Origin: Prochlorococcus sp. MIT 1300
GTDB taxonomy: Bacteria; Cyanobacteriota; Cyanobacteriia; PCC-6307; Cyanobiaceae
Length of the DNA stretch: 64,000 nt
Assembly: GCF_034092375.1 (NCBI RefSeq)
Contig: NZ_CP139302.1
Span: forward strand, 1,364,001-1,428,000
Reading direction: 5' to 3'
The notes beneath the pieces are model-generated. The model saw nothing but the letters and a program-made list of their open reading frames with translations, made no database searches and was not told where the DNA came from. Of the stretch, positions 1 through 12,281 are shown piece after piece. The position numbers were made by a program, and so were the translations under genes. Each line of letters opens with the position of its first letter. Position 1 is the first letter of the stretch.

Positions 1-1294
1 CATTATGGGAATCGCAGCTGCTAACAATTGCTGGCATTCCAAGGCATGCTGCATCTAGAACAGGAATACCGAAACCCTCAACCAAGGAGGGACTTACCAA
101 AGCCATTGCATTTAGGTAAAGATCTAATTTTGTGCTTTCATCAATGTAACCAGTCAGTAGAATCCCCTTTTCATTTTTAACAATTTCCTTTACAGCTTTA
201 CTGTAGGAATCTTGTTTTAATTTACCAGTGACACATAACCTGATACCTTCCTTGCTTACGTTAGATTCTACGTAAGCCTTTACGAGGAAAAGCAGGTTTT
301 TTCTCGCTTCCACAGAAGAGTTAAATAATAAATATTTAAATGGTGTTAGTTGTCCTTGATCTCTAAGTAGGTAGCTAACAGGTTTCAGATCAGCTATAAC
401 CTTTGAATCGGATGTTAACCATTTAGGGAAATTCAGAGAGGGGGGCTGTACAAGTACTTCTTCTCTAGCCTCTCTTGGGATTTGTGTCTTTATTCTTTGG
501 TTCGAAAAAGTTGGAAGATCTATTTGGTTACGAAATTTGTATGCAGTAGAAGAGGAGACATATATTCTTCTTGAAGAAAGGCAGGCTTGAAGTCTTCTGC
601 CAAACTGTAGTCCATTGTCGTCGTGTTGATCATATTCAAGTGGTATGACATCATGAATTGTTTGAATAAATACTGGTACATTGAATGGTTTTAAGCTTAG
701 TGGACAAGTGGTTATAAAAATATCAAACCCATCTAAATCTATGGATACTTTTGTATGATTTCGTAGAAGTGTAGCTATTAGGCTGGCTTTATAGATATTT
801 CTGGCACATAATAAACCATCTACATTTTTGAGATAACCAAGTCTTTCATTTCTCAGGTTGGGATTGTCAAATAGATTGTTGATGAGGATTTTATTGATCT
901 TTCGCTTGGGATATCTTCTTGGCCTGCGTATCCATTCAATAATTAATTCCATTAACTCAGGAATTTTAGATAATTTCTGAGCGAATGGTATTTTCCCTCT
1001 AAATAAGACCCTTCTGTCTTTTGATCCAGTGCTGAGTTGACTTAGGACCTTGGAACTATGGATGACTTCTTGGGTGATTTTTGGGAGTCGGTTTAGGCCT
1101 GAACTTTTTTTAGGTGGATCAAATTGTGTTAGTAGCCAGACTTCAGCACCAGCATTGCGTAAAAGCGAAATGAGTGCTTTGGAGTACGTTGCGATGCCTC
1201 TATGTTCGCTTTGCTCTAGGTCGAGAGCGGTCACCAAGACCCTTTTGCCTTTCAGAAAGAGTTGCTGTTCAGACAAAAGACTTGACGACTCCAT
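1..1294 (-). CDS. Glycosyltransferase group 1 (GT4-like), C-terminus beyond the left edge
   Basis: The minus strand is open from an ATG at 1292-1294, with an in-frame stop just upstream at 1319-1321, to the window edge, giving about 431 residues without the C-terminus. The last part reads SLVEGFGIPVLDAACLGMP, the nucleotide-sugar binding signature of GT-B fold, family 4-like enzymes. The N-terminal part has the usual acceptor-domain start (KRVLVTALDL). The second acidic residue of the usual E-x7-E motif is Asp here. It probably transfers a sugar during surface polysaccharide synthesis; donor and acceptor cannot be read from the sequence. It follows a GT2 gene on the same strand, 156 bases away. 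Confidence 0.85.
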   Translation of the reverse strand, partial: MESSSLLSEQQLFLKGKRVLVTALDLEQSEHRGIATYSKALISLLRNAGAEVWLLTQFDPPKKSSGLNRLPKITQEVIHSSKVLSQLSTGSKDRRVLFRGKIPFAQKLSKIPELMELIIEWIRRPRRYPKRKINKILINNLFDNPNLRNERLGYLKNVDGLLCARNIYKASLIATLLRNHTKVSIDLDGFDIFITTCPLSLKPFNVPVFIQTIHDVIPLEYDQHDDNGLQFGRRLQACLSSRRIYVSSSTAYKFRNQIDLPTFSNQRIKTQIPREAREEVLVQPPSLNFPKWLTSDSKVIADLKPVSYLLRDQGQLTPFKYLLFNSSVEARKNLLFLVKAYVESNVSKEGIRLCVTGKLKQDSYSKAVKEIVKNEKGILLTGYIDESTKLDLYLNAMALVSPSLVEGFGIPVLDAACLGMPAIVSSCDSHN

Positions 1295-1450
1295 GGAGGC
1301 AGGTTCGGCGACTTCACCTTAACTCTGCATCCCTCTTTCGGTTGCGCCCTTTTGAGCCATTCTTGTTTGGGGCAGGATTCTCAGGCATTAGAATATATTT
1401 TGTTGGTTCTTTCAATGGATAAATTGATCTAAATTTATAAGTAGGCAGGC

Positions 1451-2398
1451 TTACTGCTCCTCTCGTTGCAGATTTATTCTTTCTTTTAACCGTGTAATTT
1501 CTTGGTCTTGCTTGATGCGATGTAATTGAAGAGAATGAGTTTGATTTTTCCAGTACTTTAGATCTTTTTCGAGCTTACTATCACCTCTAATAATAGATAA
1601 TAATGCTTCACTTTCCTTCTGAGAAGCATTCATTTCATCTTTTAGTTCTTCAATGCTTATTTGCTCTAGAAATTTTCTTCGCCTGTTGCGCATTCTAACT
1701 AGGTCTTCTGAATTGTTGCCGGCTAAATTTTTCTTTTGTCTGGTGCTGGAATATTCGTGAATTGCACTTGCCTTCGCTGAATAATAGGCCTTGAGGGTAA
1801 GCTTTTCACGAATATCTAAACACAGTTCGACGTCTTCGCCGCATCTAATATATTTCTCGTTGAATTTTAATTGAAGGAAATGTATCCGTCGTATGAACAT
1901 TAAGGCCCCTGTTATTGCAGGCATGGCTATGTTTTTATTGATTATTGATTGGTCTTTTGCAGGTAAAATATGTTCAAGCTGATGGTAGGCGGAGCTTTTG
2001 GTGTCGAAAAGCATTCCAGCGTGGACAAGCTGTCCAGATCCATTACGAAGTCGACCTCCTACAACTCCAGCCTTGATTTCTTGTGTAAGACAGTCGATAC
2101 CAGCATCAATGCTTGCAGGGTCTAGAACAATGTCATCATTGACCAGCATGAGCAGTTCACCGGCAGCAAGTCCGGCTAGCTGATTCATATTGCTAGCGAA
2201 GTGATAGGGGAGCCTTTGAGCAATAAGGAATTCATAAGGGGAGCTGTTAATTATTTTTTGCTCGTCTGCTGGCGAGCCATTCCATGAGCAGAGAATTTCC
2301 AAATCATTTGAAGAGAGCTTGGTTGCTTCAGCCAAACTTCCTAACAAACTATTCAGCAGTTTCCAATCACAGGAGACCACAAGGATGGATAGACGCAT
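1451..2398 (-). CDS. Glycosyltransferase family 2 with a charged C-terminal tail
   Basis: This 315-residue protein starts with the GT2 pattern MRLSILVVSCDWKLL. A longer reading starting at 2431 exists, but the first 11 residues there do not look like the family. A DxD-like site LMLVNDDIVLDP follows about residue 85. A GEDVEL segment near residue 185 resembles the catalytic region of rhamnosyltransferase-type GT2 proteins. The last 70 residues are rich in Glu, Lys, Arg and Gln and should form a coiled coil. It is predicted to act in surface glycan assembly, probably in one unit with the downstream group 1 glycosyltransferase. The specific sugar is unknown. Confidence 0.8.
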   Translation of the reverse strand: MRLSILVVSCDWKLLNSLLGSLAEATKLSSNDLEILCSWNGSPADEQKIINSSPYEFLIAQRLPYHFASNMNQLAGLAAGELLMLVNDDIVLDPASIDAGIDCLTQEIKAGVVGGRLRNGSGQLVHAGMLFDTKSSAYHQLEHILPAKDQSIINKNIAMPAITGALMFIRRIHFLQLKFNEKYIRCGEDVELCLDIREKLTLKAYYSAKASAIHEYSSTRQKKNLAGNNSEDLVRMRNRRRKFLEQISIEELKDEMNASQKESEALLSIIRGDSKLEKDLKYWKNQTHSLQLHRIKQDQEITRLKERINLQREEQ

Positions 2399-2562
2399 TT
2401 GCAGTCGCCTAAACAATCCTGAGCCTATCAATCTGGCAGGGCGTTGTGTGGGAACAGAATCTTTTATGCCTAAAGAACTCTTCCAATTCTCAGGTATTTC
2501 TACAAGTAGATGGTGTTCAACTTCGTTAGGCTTAGTTTAAATCTCAGGTCAATTTTCTAATC

Positions 2563-5415
2563 ATGCTCAAGCTACTGCTGGGTGATCCCAATGCCCGCAA
2601 GCTGAAGCAGTACCAGCCAATCGTTACTGACATCAATGTCCTCGAGGAGGATATTGCTCCTCTTAGTGACGATGAACTGCGCGTAAAAACATCAGACTTT
2701 CGTCAAAGGCTAGAAAAACCTGAGAGTTTTGAGCGGCAACGGCAATTATTAGATGATCTTTTGCCGGAAGCTTTTGCGGTAGTGAGAGAAGCGTCCAAGC
2801 GGGTTTTAGGGATGCGTCATTTTGACGTGCAACTCATCGGTGGAATGGTCTTGCATGAGGGTCAAATAGCTGAGATGAAGACTGGAGAGGGCAAGACCCT
2901 TGTGGCCACTCTCCCAAGCTATTTAAATGCTTTAACTGGAAGAGGAGTGCATGTAGTTACCGTCAACGATTATTTGGCTCGTCGTGATGCGGAGTGGATG
3001 GGTCAAGTTCATCGGTTTTTGGGATTGAGTGTTGGTTTGATACAGCAAGAAATGACACCTCTGGAGCGACGTAAGAATTATGGTTGTGATATCACTTATG
3101 CAACAAATTCTGAACTTGGTTTTGACTATCTTCGAGATAATATGGCTACGGATATTAGTGAAGTGGTACAGAGAGACTTTCATTTTTGTGTGATAGATGA
3201 AGTCGATTCGATATTGATTGATGAGGCAAGAACTCCTTTAATTATTTCTGGCCAGATCGAAAGACCTCAAGAGAAGTACCAGCAGGCGGCTGAGGTGGTG
3301 ACCAAATTAGAGCGTGCAGCTGAGATGTCTAAAGATGGTATAGATCCTGAAGGTGATTATGAAGTAGATGAGAAGCAGAGAAGCTGCATCCTTACAGATG
3401 AGGGCTTTGCTAAGTCAGAAAAATTTCTCAAGGTTAGTGACTTATTTAATCCAGCTGACCCATGGGCTCATTATATTACAAATGCATTAAAAGCTAAGGA
3501 ATTATTTATTAGAGACGTTAATTATATAGTGAGAGATGGAGAAGCAGTAATTGTTGATGAATTTACAGGGCGAGTGATGCCAGGGAGGCGTTGGAGTGAT
3601 GGACAACATCAGGCAATTGAAGCTAAAGAGCAGTTAACAATTCAACCTGAAACTCAAACACTGGCATCTATTACTTATCAAAACTTCTTTCTCCTTTATC
3701 CTCGTTTGGCGGGTATGACTGGTACTGCAAAGACAGAGGAGGTTGAATTTGAAAAGACATATAAATTAGAGACCTCTGTTATTCCAACTAACTGCCCTAG
3801 GGCTAGAGAAGATTGGGTGGATCAGGTTTATAAAACTGAAGCTGCAAAATGGAAGGCTGTAGCTTGTGAGACTGCAGAGATTCATAAGCAAGGAAGACCT
3901 GTTCTAGTTGGAACTACTAGTGTTGAAAAGAGTGAATTATTAAGTGCATTACTGGCCGAGCAAGAAATACCTCATAACTTGTTAAATGCAAAACCTGAAA
4001 ATGTAGAAAGAGAAGCAGAAATTGTTGCTCAAGCAGGACGTGCGGGTGCAGTTACTATCGCTACAAATATGGCAGGTAGAGGTACGGATATAATTCTTGG
4101 AGGGAATAGTGATTATATGGCCAGACTTAAATTAAGGGAAGTTTTATTGCCAAGACTAGTTAAGCCTGAAGAAGGACATCGTCCTCCAGTTCCGTTGCAA
4201 CGAAGTAATGAATCTCCCGCTGGCTTTGGAGCTAAAAGTGTTTCATCGGATCAGAATTTATCCGTAAAGGTACAATCCGAAGCAAGAGCAATTGGCAGTC
4301 TTTACCCATCTTTAATAACTGAAGAAACTGATGAATTACTATCCGAACTAGTTCGTGATTTGGTTAAAGCATGGGGAGATAGGACGCTGACTGTTATTGA
4401 ATTAGAAGATCGAATTTCGACTGCGGCTGAGAAGGCTCCCACAACAGATACTCAGATTGCGGCATTGAGAAATGCCATTGCGTTAGTAAAGGCTGAATAC
4501 GATGAAGTGGTCGTGCAAGAAGAAGTACGTGTTCGTGAAGCTGGAGGATTACATGTCATAGGCACTGAAAGACACGAATCTAGGCGCGTTGATAATCAGT
4601 TACGTGGACGCGCTGGTCGTCAAGGTGATTTGGGAAGCACCCGATTTTTCCTTTCTCTAGGTGATAATCTTTTGCGAATTTTTGGGGGTGAAAGAGTTGC
4701 CGCACTTATGAATGCATTTCGAGTTGATGAGGATATGCCAATCGAATCAGGTATGTTAACTCGTTCTTTAGAGGGTGCTCAGAAGAAAGTTGAGACCTAT
4801 TATTATGATATTAGAAAGCAAGTATTTGAATACGATGAAGTCATGAATAATCAGCGTCGTGCTGTTTATTCAGAACGAAGGCGTGTTCTTGAAGGATTAG
4901 GACTTAAAAAACAGGTTATTGGTTATGGGGAGCGCACTATGGATGACATAGTCGAGGCTTATGTGAATCCAGATTTGCCCCCTGAGGAGTGGGATGTAGG
5001 CCAATTGGTTTCTAAGGTACAGGAATTTGTTTATTTATTAGATGATCTAACTCCAGACCAATTGTATGGTCTGGGCGTGGAAGAATTGAAGGCTTTTTTG
5101 CAGGAACAATTGCGTAATGCTTATGACATTAAGGAGAGTCAGATAGAGAAAGAAAGGCCTAACCTTATGCGAGAGGCTGAAAGGTTCTTCATACTTCAAC
5201 AAATAGATACTCTTTGGAGAGAACATTTGCAGGCTATGGATGCATTGCGAGAATCGGTAGGTTTGAGAGGGTATGGACAGAAAGATCCACTTATTGAATA
5301 TAAAAATGAGGGCTATGACATGTTCTTAGAGATGATGACGAATATGCGCAGGAATGTTATCTATTCGATGTTTATGTTTCAGCCTGCACCTCAATCGCAA
5401 CCTGCTAATACTTAA
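2563..5415 (+). CDS. secA: Protein translocase ATPase SecA
   Basis: SecA is the motor that drives unfolded preproteins through SecYEG in the plasma and thylakoid membranes. The 950-residue protein has the Walker A motif GEGKT at residues 108-112, the DEVD Walker B box near residue 210, the motif region [14 protein letters not shown] near residue 505, and the scaffold and helical wing regions after that. About 70 residues between the second nucleotide-binding part and the scaffold are longer than in E. coli, as is usual in cyanobacteria. The C-terminus ends [11 protein letters not shown] and lacks the cysteine zinc motif of E. coli SecA. It is divergent from the GT2 gene and convergent with cysE, 20 bases away. 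Confidence 0.97.
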   Translation: MLKLLLGDPNARKLKQYQPIVTDINVLEEDIAPLSDDELRVKTSDFRQRLEKPESFERQRQLLDDLLPEAFAVVREASKRVLGMRHFDVQLIGGMVLHEGQIAEMKTGEGKTLVATLPSYLNALTGRGVHVVTVNDYLARRDAEWMGQVHRFLGLSVGLIQQEMTPLERRKNYGCDITYATNSELGFDYLRDNMATDISEVVQRDFHFCVIDEVDSILIDEARTPLIISGQIERPQEKYQQAAEVVTKLERAAEMSKDGIDPEGDYEVDEKQRSCILTDEGFAKSEKFLKVSDLFNPADPWAHYITNALKAKELFIRDVNYIVRDGEAVIVDEFTGRVMPGRRWSDGQHQAIEAKEQLTIQPETQTLASITYQNFFLLYPRLAGMTGTAKTEEVEFEKTYKLETSVIPTNCPRAREDWVDQVYKTEAAKWKAVACETAEIHKQGRPVLVGTTSVEKSELLSALLAEQEIPHNLLNAKPENVEREAEIVAQAGRAGAVTIATNMAGRGTDIILGGNSDYMARLKLREVLLPRLVKPEEGHRPPVPLQRSNESPAGFGAKSVSSDQNLSVKVQSEARAIGSLYPSLITEETDELLSELVRDLVKAWGDRTLTVIELEDRISTAAEKAPTTDTQIAALRNAIALVKAEYDEVVVQEEVRVREAGGLHVIGTERHESRRVDNQLRGRAGRQGDLGSTRFFLSLGDNLLRIFGGERVAALMNAFRVDEDMPIESGMLTRSLEGAQKKVETYYYDIRKQVFEYDEVMNNQRRAVYSERRRVLEGLGLKKQVIGYGERTMDDIVEAYVNPDLPPEEWDVGQLVSKVQEFVYLLDDLTPDQLYGLGVEELKAFLQEQLRNAYDIKESQIEKERPNLMREAERFFILQQIDTLWREHLQAMDALRESVGLRGYGQKDPLIEYKNEGYDMFLEMMTNMRRNVIYSMFMFQPAPQSQPANT

Positions 5416-5435
5416 TCACTGTATTTTCCTGCAGG

Positions 5436-6170
5436 CTAATTATCTCCTAGAAACTCAATTATTTCTTTGTCTTTAAGATTTTGAGCTTTGCCAGAAAGCC
5501 GGTTTTTTGGTGATTTGCCTTTAGACAAGTCATTTAGGCAATTTTGCAATGTTGTGACTTGATTTTCGAGTTGATCAATTCTTTCCATCAGATTCCGAAT
5601 CACGTTTGCTTCTGCATCTGGCAAAGCAGAGTGAGCTAGAGGATTAATCCTCACACCACTTTGGTGAACTACGCGTCCAGGTACTCCGACTACTGTGCTA
5701 TCTGCTTCAACATCGCGAACGACTACCGACCCAGCACCAATTCTGGTGTTTGTACCAACCTTTATAGCCCCTAGGACTTTTGCCCCTGCACCAACCACAA
5801 CATTTTCCGCCAGTGTGGGATGACGCTTCCCATGTGCTTTACCTGTGCCTCCAAGTGTGACGCCTTGATAAAGCAAGCAACGATTGCCAATTTCTGCTGT
5901 TTCTCCTATGACAACTCCCATTCCATGGTCTATGAAAACTCCCTGACCAATTCTTGCTCCTGGATGAATTTCAATACCGGTCAAAGATCGATTTGCTTGA
6001 CTTAGCAAACGTGGCAAAAGAGGTAATCCAAATTGCCAAAGTTTGTGGCTAACTCGATGTAATAACAGGGCTTGAAAGCCTGGATAGCACAAAAAAACTT
6101 CCAGCAAGCCTCTAGCTGCTGGATCTCGCTCTTTAATTATTGCTAGATCTGACTGGATTGCTTTTAGCAT
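5436..6170 (-). CDS. cysE: Serine O-acetyltransferase
   Basis: CysE makes O-acetylserine from serine and acetyl-CoA, the first committed step of cysteine synthesis. The 244-residue protein has the short helical N-terminal part and then the left-handed beta-helix of hexapeptide repeats, including the conserved IDHGMGVVIGETAEIG segment (about residues 80-95) and LGGTGKAHGKRHPT. The C-terminal 40 residues are charged and poorly conserved. It lies 22 bases downstream of a GntR-type regulator on the same strand, so the two are probably cotranscribed. Confidence 0.95.
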   Translation of the reverse strand: MLKAIQSDLAIIKERDPAARGLLEVFLCYPGFQALLLHRVSHKLWQFGLPLLPRLLSQANRSLTGIEIHPGARIGQGVFIDHGMGVVIGETAEIGNRCLLYQGVTLGGTGKAHGKRHPTLAENVVVGAGAKVLGAIKVGTNTRIGAGSVVVRDVEADSTVVGVPGRVVHQSGVRINPLAHSALPDAEANVIRNLMERIDQLENQVTTLQNCLNDLSKGKSPKNRLSGKAQNLKDKEIIEFLGDN

Positions 6171-6192
6171 TGAACCAGATTAATTGGTTATT

Positions 6193-7182
6193 TCACGAGA
6201 CAAGTAGACCAATTTCCTTTCGTAATTGCTCGATAGTTGCACTGCTGAGATAACTTTCAGCACAGTGAACCTGGGGCATTCTCATTAATTGAGAGCGATT
6301 TTGTCGCAGACTGTGTTCAACTAAGGGCAGGCTAGGACTATCACAAAGGACATGACTTGCAGCTCGGAGTAGGGCGAGCAACCGGCTCCCGACATCTGGT
6401 GTGGCGGTCATAAGCAAAAGCTCATTACCTCTCATGCTGTGAAGAATCACCTCAGCAGCTCGCAGAACCCCTGGGCTAATGCTTACGAGGCCAACACAGC
6501 TACCAGGTCTGAGTTCTTTAAGCATGGTCAGCTCTTGCCTAAAATCATTCAGGTCAACGGCTACGGCTCTTACTCCATGGCGTTTGGCTAGTTCTTCTAA
6601 AGGTTGTAGAAAGTAGCGACTAGTCACGACTGTCCCATTGCTTGAGCTTTCAAGCACGCTTTCCAGCTCTTCCATGGGGACCACTTCAACAGGGACCTCG
6701 AGTCTTGGCTCAAGCTCTTCAGCTATCAGCATTGACGCACCAATGTCCTCTCTTGGGGTGCTTACCAAGACTCGGGCGCCACAGCGCAGTCTCCAATCAA
6801 TTTCTCGTGTAAGTAATTCTCGAGTTTGTTGAAGGGTGCATCCTGCATTCAAAAGACCATCAACGCATTTACGAACTTCTTGGTCTAGATCAGTAACCGC
6901 GCGGTTTCTTATATGTGGAGGAGTGCGTATTTCGCGAGGTTTTTGTTGGTCTCGGACGTAAATGCCTGAGCCAGCCATGGCTTCTACTACCCCATCAGTT
7001 TCTAATTGGCGATAGACCTTGCTGATGGTGTTGCGATGGAGCCCAGTTTGCATCGCTAATTGGCGAGTGCTAGGCAGTCGATGTCCAGGAGGATAGTGCC
7101 GAGCTGCTATAGCAAAGCAAATCTGGTTGTAAAGCTGACTAGATGCAGGGATGTCGCTTTCCTGTTGGATATGGAATCGCAC
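6193..7182 (-). CDS. GntR-family transcriptional regulator with a long C-terminal domain
   Basis: Residues 1-75 form a GntR winged helix-turn-helix, with SQLYNQICFAIAARHYPPG, LPSTRQLAMQTGLHRNT and ETDGVVEAMAGSGIYV. The start is GTG. Residues 90-329 have no aminotransferase lysine motif, so it is not a MocR protein. They are much longer than the C-terminus of YtrA-type regulators. The alternation of short hydrophobic strands and helices suggests a Rossmann-like ligand-sensing fold, which is an inference. It sits immediately upstream of cysE, so a role in sensing a sulfur or amino acid metabolite is possible but unproven. Confidence 0.85.
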   Translation of the reverse strand: MRFHIQQESDIPASSQLYNQICFAIAARHYPPGHRLPSTRQLAMQTGLHRNTISKVYRQLETDGVVEAMAGSGIYVRDQQKPREIRTPPHIRNRAVTDLDQEVRKCVDGLLNAGCTLQQTRELLTREIDWRLRCGARVLVSTPREDIGASMLIAEELEPRLEVPVEVVPMEELESVLESSSNGTVVTSRYFLQPLEELAKRHGVRAVAVDLNDFRQELTMLKELRPGSCVGLVSISPGVLRAAEVILHSMRGNELLLMTATPDVGSRLLALLRAASHVLCDSPSLPLVEHSLRQNRSQLMRMPQVHCAESYLSSATIEQLRKEIGLLVS

Positions 7183-7427
7183 GCCGCTAGGCCAGGTTGC
7201 AATGCGGCCACCATAAGAACTTACGCGGTCGGTGACAATCCTTTGTTTGTCCTATGACACTGTGACAGTTCAAGAAAGCCCTTGGGGAGCTCGATTTGGG
7301 ATTTGTTCAATTAATCAAAATTTATTGATAATGATTATTTTTTGACTTTTGAGGCAACCACAAGGGGGTGGATTTGACCTGATTTAGGAGATTTAAGGTT
7401 TTGGTGGTAGCTGGAAACCAATGAATA

Positions 7428-8093
7428 TCATGCGTTGTTTGCTTTGGTTTTGTTTGCAAGCTTTGCCGCAGTAGGACGTGGGGGTGCTGTGATAGTTCTT
7501 ACAGCACGAACAGGGGTTGCTGAATCATTGTCTTTTTTGATTAGAGGTGTTTTGCGAGGTGTTAGGAACATGATCATGTTCCTTCCTTCACGTTTAGGAG
7601 CTTGTTGGATTTCTGCTTGCTCCTCAAGGTCACGTGCCATGCGCCTTAAAAGAGTTTCAGCGAGGGCTGTGTGTTGGATTTCTCGGCCTCTGAAGATAAC
7701 GGTGCATTTGACTTTGTCTCCAGCTTTCAGGAAGCGGACCGCGTGACCAATCCGCACTTGATAGTCGTGCTGGTCAATTTTGTACCGCATTTTTACTTCT
7801 TTAACCTCAGTCTGATGAGATTTCTTTTTGGCTTCTTTGGCTTTTTTCTCTTGTTCAAACTTGAATTTCCCATAATCCATGATTCTGCAGACAGGCGGAT
7901 CTGCTTTTTCGCTAACTAGAACCAGATCTAGTTCTCTGTCTTTAGCAACAACAAGGGCTTCTTCTCGATCGATCACCCCTAGCTGAGTGCCATCTGAGTC
8001 AACTACCCGCAATTTTGGGTAGTTAATACGGTCATTGATGTTTGGAAGCTCCCGAACAGGAGCACGACGGTCAAAACGAGGACGTGGAGGCAT
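7428..8093 (-). CDS. infC: Translation initiation factor IF-3
   Basis: IF-3 binds the 30S subunit, keeps 50S off and checks the initiator tRNA. The 221-residue protein has the N-terminal domain ([20 protein letters not shown], residues 20-39), the lysine-rich linker, and the C-terminal domain with [12 protein letters not shown] and [14 protein letters not shown] basic Ala/Pro/Thr-rich tail of about 45 residues follows. The start codon is ATG, unlike the rare AUU codon through which E. coli infC controls itself. It is 49 bases downstream of miaA on the same strand. Confidence 0.96.
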   Translation of the reverse strand: MPPRPRFDRRAPVRELPNINDRINYPKLRVVDSDGTQLGVIDREEALVVAKDRELDLVLVSEKADPPVCRIMDYGKFKFEQEKKAKEAKKKSHQTEVKEVKMRYKIDQHDYQVRIGHAVRFLKAGDKVKCTVIFRGREIQHTALAETLLRRMARDLEEQAEIQQAPKREGRNMIMFLTPRKTPLIKKDNDSATPVRAVRTITAPPRPTAAKLANKTKANNA

Positions 8094-8142
8094 TCAGTGC
8101 GTTGATGGAATAGGGCAGATAAATAACTGAAAAGTTGCTCTG

Positions 8143-9054
8143 CTAATCCCAGCCTAGACCGGCTTGGATGATCGACAGTGATTCTCTAAGGGGTTTCTCA
8201 TGATTTAGCCAATGTGGGTTGTGTTGGCCCTTAAACCAAGTTCGCTGACGTTTGGAGAATTGATTGGTGCGTTTCGTAGTGGTTTCAATAGCTTCGTCTA
8301 GATCGAGACTCCCATTAATGACCTGTAGAGCTTCCTTGTAACCAATAGTTTGAAGTAAGGGAAGGTCTTTGCTGTAAATCTGAATTAACCGCTCAGTTTC
8401 TTCGATCAGACCATTTAGATAGATCTCTTTAGTTCGTTTAGAGATTCTTTGACGAAGGTTGACTGGATCTAGTCCTAATTCGAGTATTCTCCATGACGGT
8501 GGATTTATCGCTTGTTGACTGCTAATAGGTTTGCCTGTTGCATAAAATACTTCTAGAGCACGTTGAGTGCGGACAAAGTCAGACGTTGAGATGCGGGAGG
8601 CTGCAGTGGGATCTACTTGTTTAAGTAATTGGTGAGACGCTTCTTGCCCAAGTTGGCTTAATTGAGCTCTTAGCGAGGTTTGTGGTGGAACAGCTGGTGG
8701 GCAAAGACCTTTCGTAATTGCTTTGAGATAAAGCCCACTCCCACCAACTAGTAATGACATCTCGTTGGTTTGGATTTCTTTTTCAATATGTGCTGTAGCT
8801 GTTTGTTGGAACTCTTGGAGATTGATTGGATTATTGGGATATCGAAGGTCAAGGAGGTGATGAGGTATTGCTTTTTGTTGAGCAGGTGTTGGTTTTGCAG
8901 TACCAATATCCATTCCGATATACAGCTGCCTTGAGTCAATATTGATGATTCCGACTTTTAATTTCTCTGCAATCTTGATTGCGAGATCTGTTTTACCGCT
9001 TGCAGTGGGCCCTAAGAGGACAATTACTAGGGGCTGAGATGCATTTGAAGTCAC
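8143..9054 (-). CDS. miaA: tRNA dimethylallyltransferase
   Basis: MiaA adds a dimethylallyl group to A37 of tRNAs that read codons starting with U, which steadies codon pairing. The 303-residue protein has the P-loop GPTASGKT (residues 15-22), the conserved [19 protein letters not shown] segment, HHLLDLRYP, and the [10 protein letters not shown] motif near residues 104-113. The RTQRALEV tRNA-binding segment is near residue 163. It precedes infC on the same strand and is divergent from gyrB. Confidence 0.96.
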   Translation of the reverse strand: MTSNASQPLVIVLLGPTASGKTDLAIKIAEKLKVGIINIDSRQLYIGMDIGTAKPTPAQQKAIPHHLLDLRYPNNPINLQEFQQTATAHIEKEIQTNEMSLLVGGSGLYLKAITKGLCPPAVPPQTSLRAQLSQLGQEASHQLLKQVDPTAASRISTSDFVRTQRALEVFYATGKPISSQQAINPPSWRILELGLDPVNLRQRISKRTKEIYLNGLIEETERLIQIYSKDLPLLQTIGYKEALQVINGSLDLDEAIETTTKRTNQFSKRQRTWFKGQHNPHWLNHEKPLRESLSIIQAGLGWD

Positions 9055-9199
9055 TCGATGAACTGCAATTTAGAGGGCTTTTGTTCGATGGGTTGTTGGA
9101 CTGATTTTCTTAGAATTTGTTATGAGCAAGATTGTTCAGCCAGTGTTAAATTGAGCCAGTCAGGTCGAGGTTTCTCGTCTACGAGGCCCCTTTGAATAA

Positions 9200-11190
<1,991 letters not shown>

Positions 11191-11191
<1 letters not shown>

Positions 11192-11526
11192 TGGAAATTA
11201 TGCGTTTCACCATTCGTTGGGGATGGTTGCTTGGATTGGCTTTGTTTGCTCCAGCTGCCTTGCCTGCAGGTGGAGCTGATCGGATGCAACCAGAAATCAG
11301 AAGACGACAAGGCCCTAGCCCTTTGTTAACACTTAATGATTCCCTGTTAAAGACAAGTCCTTTTGCTATTGCACCTTCTCTGAGGAAATTACAAGCAGGA
11401 ACACCGGTAAGGGTGTTGCATCAATGGCAAGCCCCTCATGGTTCTCAATGGCTTTATGTTTGCTTGGCAGAGAGTGACTTGTTAGGAAGTGTGCATTCAG
11501 CCAGTCGGGGTTGGATTAGTGTTTAA
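11191..11526 (+). CDS. Small exported protein, SH3-like, unknown function
   Basis: I do not recognise this 111-residue protein by name. The start ATG shares its A with the gyrB stop codon; a second ATG nine bases on is also possible. After a few residues there is a basic-hydrophobic stretch RWGWLLGLALFAPAALPAGG, a likely signal peptide with an Ala-x-Gly style cut site. The mature part (LQAGTPVRVLHQW and SRGWISV at the very end) resembles a bacterial SH3 fold such as SH3_3, a tentative reading. It overlaps the first crcB gene by eight bases, so gyrB, this gene and two crcB genes look translationally coupled. Confidence 0.75.
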
Positions 11527-11914
11527 TGATGACTATCTCCTAAGACTTATTGTTATAGGTATTGGTGCAATCGCCGGAGCTTGGCTTCGCTTTTTTGTAA
11601 CTAATTTCTTGCGAGTAGTGTGGCCTAGAAGAAGTTACTTGCCAACAATGCTTATTAATGTACTTTCCGCATTTTTGTTGGGACTTTTGTTGCCTTCAGT
11701 CTTAGCAACTGGCGAGTTTCGTTTAGTATCATCTTCTTTTTTATTTCTGGGAATTGGCCTCCTAGGAAGTTTTAGTACTTTTTCCTCATTTGCAATTGAT
11801 TTACTAGAGGAATTAAGAAGGAAAGCTTGGGCTGAAAGTTTTTTCCTTTTAGTTGGTTCTGTAGTTGGTGGGATTATTTTTGCCGCCATTGGATATGAAC
11901 TAGCCAATGCTTAG
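11519..11914 (+). CDS. crcB: Fluoride channel subunit CrcB (first copy)
   Basis: CrcB/Fluc proteins form dimeric channels that let fluoride leave the cell. This copy of about 131 residues has four predicted membrane helices, the helix 1 pattern GAIAGAWLRFF, the helix 2 pattern TMLINVLSAFLLG with the channel Asn, and the helix 3 break GLLGSFSTFSSFAIDL, matching the family GxxTTFSTF motif. I chose the GTG at 11519, which overlaps the previous stop; a GTG at 11489 would add ten residues unlike the family. The second crcB gene starts within its last eight bases, suggesting a dual-topology heterodimer. Confidence 0.88.
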   Translation: MFNDDYLLRLIVIGIGAIAGAWLRFFVTNFLRVVWPRRSYLPTMLINVLSAFLLGLLLPSVLATGEFRLVSSSFLFLGIGLLGSFSTFSSFAIDLLEELRRKAWAESFFLLVGSVVGGIIFAAIGYELANA

Positions 11915-12281
11915 TAGATTCTTGTTTGTCAAGGTAAACAAGATTGAATTGCTACTTATTGCACTAGGGGCAATTCTTGGAGCAGTAATACGATTTCAAG
12001 CCCAGAATAATTTTCTGGTAAATATTGTTGGAGCGGCTTTTCTTGGCTTTTTGAGTGCTTGCTCTCTTCGCTCAAACTATCAATTATTTTTAGGTGTTGG
12101 TTTCTGTGGAGCTCTCACTACGTTCAGTGGTTGGATTGTTAATGCATTTGAATTGTTATTAGATGGTTTTTGGAAAGATGCGTTGACGCTTGTTGGTTCG
12201 ACCCTGGGTTTTGGGTTAGGTGCAGCTGCGATTGGTTATTGGATCGGCAGGAGAATTAATTGGAAAGGGCTTTCTCGATAG
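11907..12281 (+). CDS. crcB: Fluoride channel subunit CrcB (second copy)
   Basis: This second CrcB has 124 residues and again four predicted membrane helices. It contains GAILGAVIRFQ (helix 1), NNFLVNIVGAAFLGF (helix 2, channel Asn) and GFCGALTTFSGWIVNAFEL (helix 3 break and Phe box). Overlap with the upstream copy by eight bases indicates coupled translation in near equal amounts. Paired crcB genes in one genome usually encode oppositely oriented subunits of one channel. The 3' end overlaps the convergent glutathione peroxidase gene by 26 bases. Confidence 0.9.
   Translation: MLSRFLFVKVNKIELLLIALGAILGAVIRFQAQNNFLVNIVGAAFLGFLSACSLRSNYQLFLGVGFCGALTTFSGWIVNAFELLLDGFWKDALTLVGSTLGFGLGAAAIGYWIGRRINWKGLSR

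Noticed and set aside
7183-7427. 245-base gap between infC and the GntR gene, considered for a regulatory RNA
   Set aside because: Only AT-rich sequence with no strong stem or known RNA pattern; infC and GntR transcription signals probably lie here.
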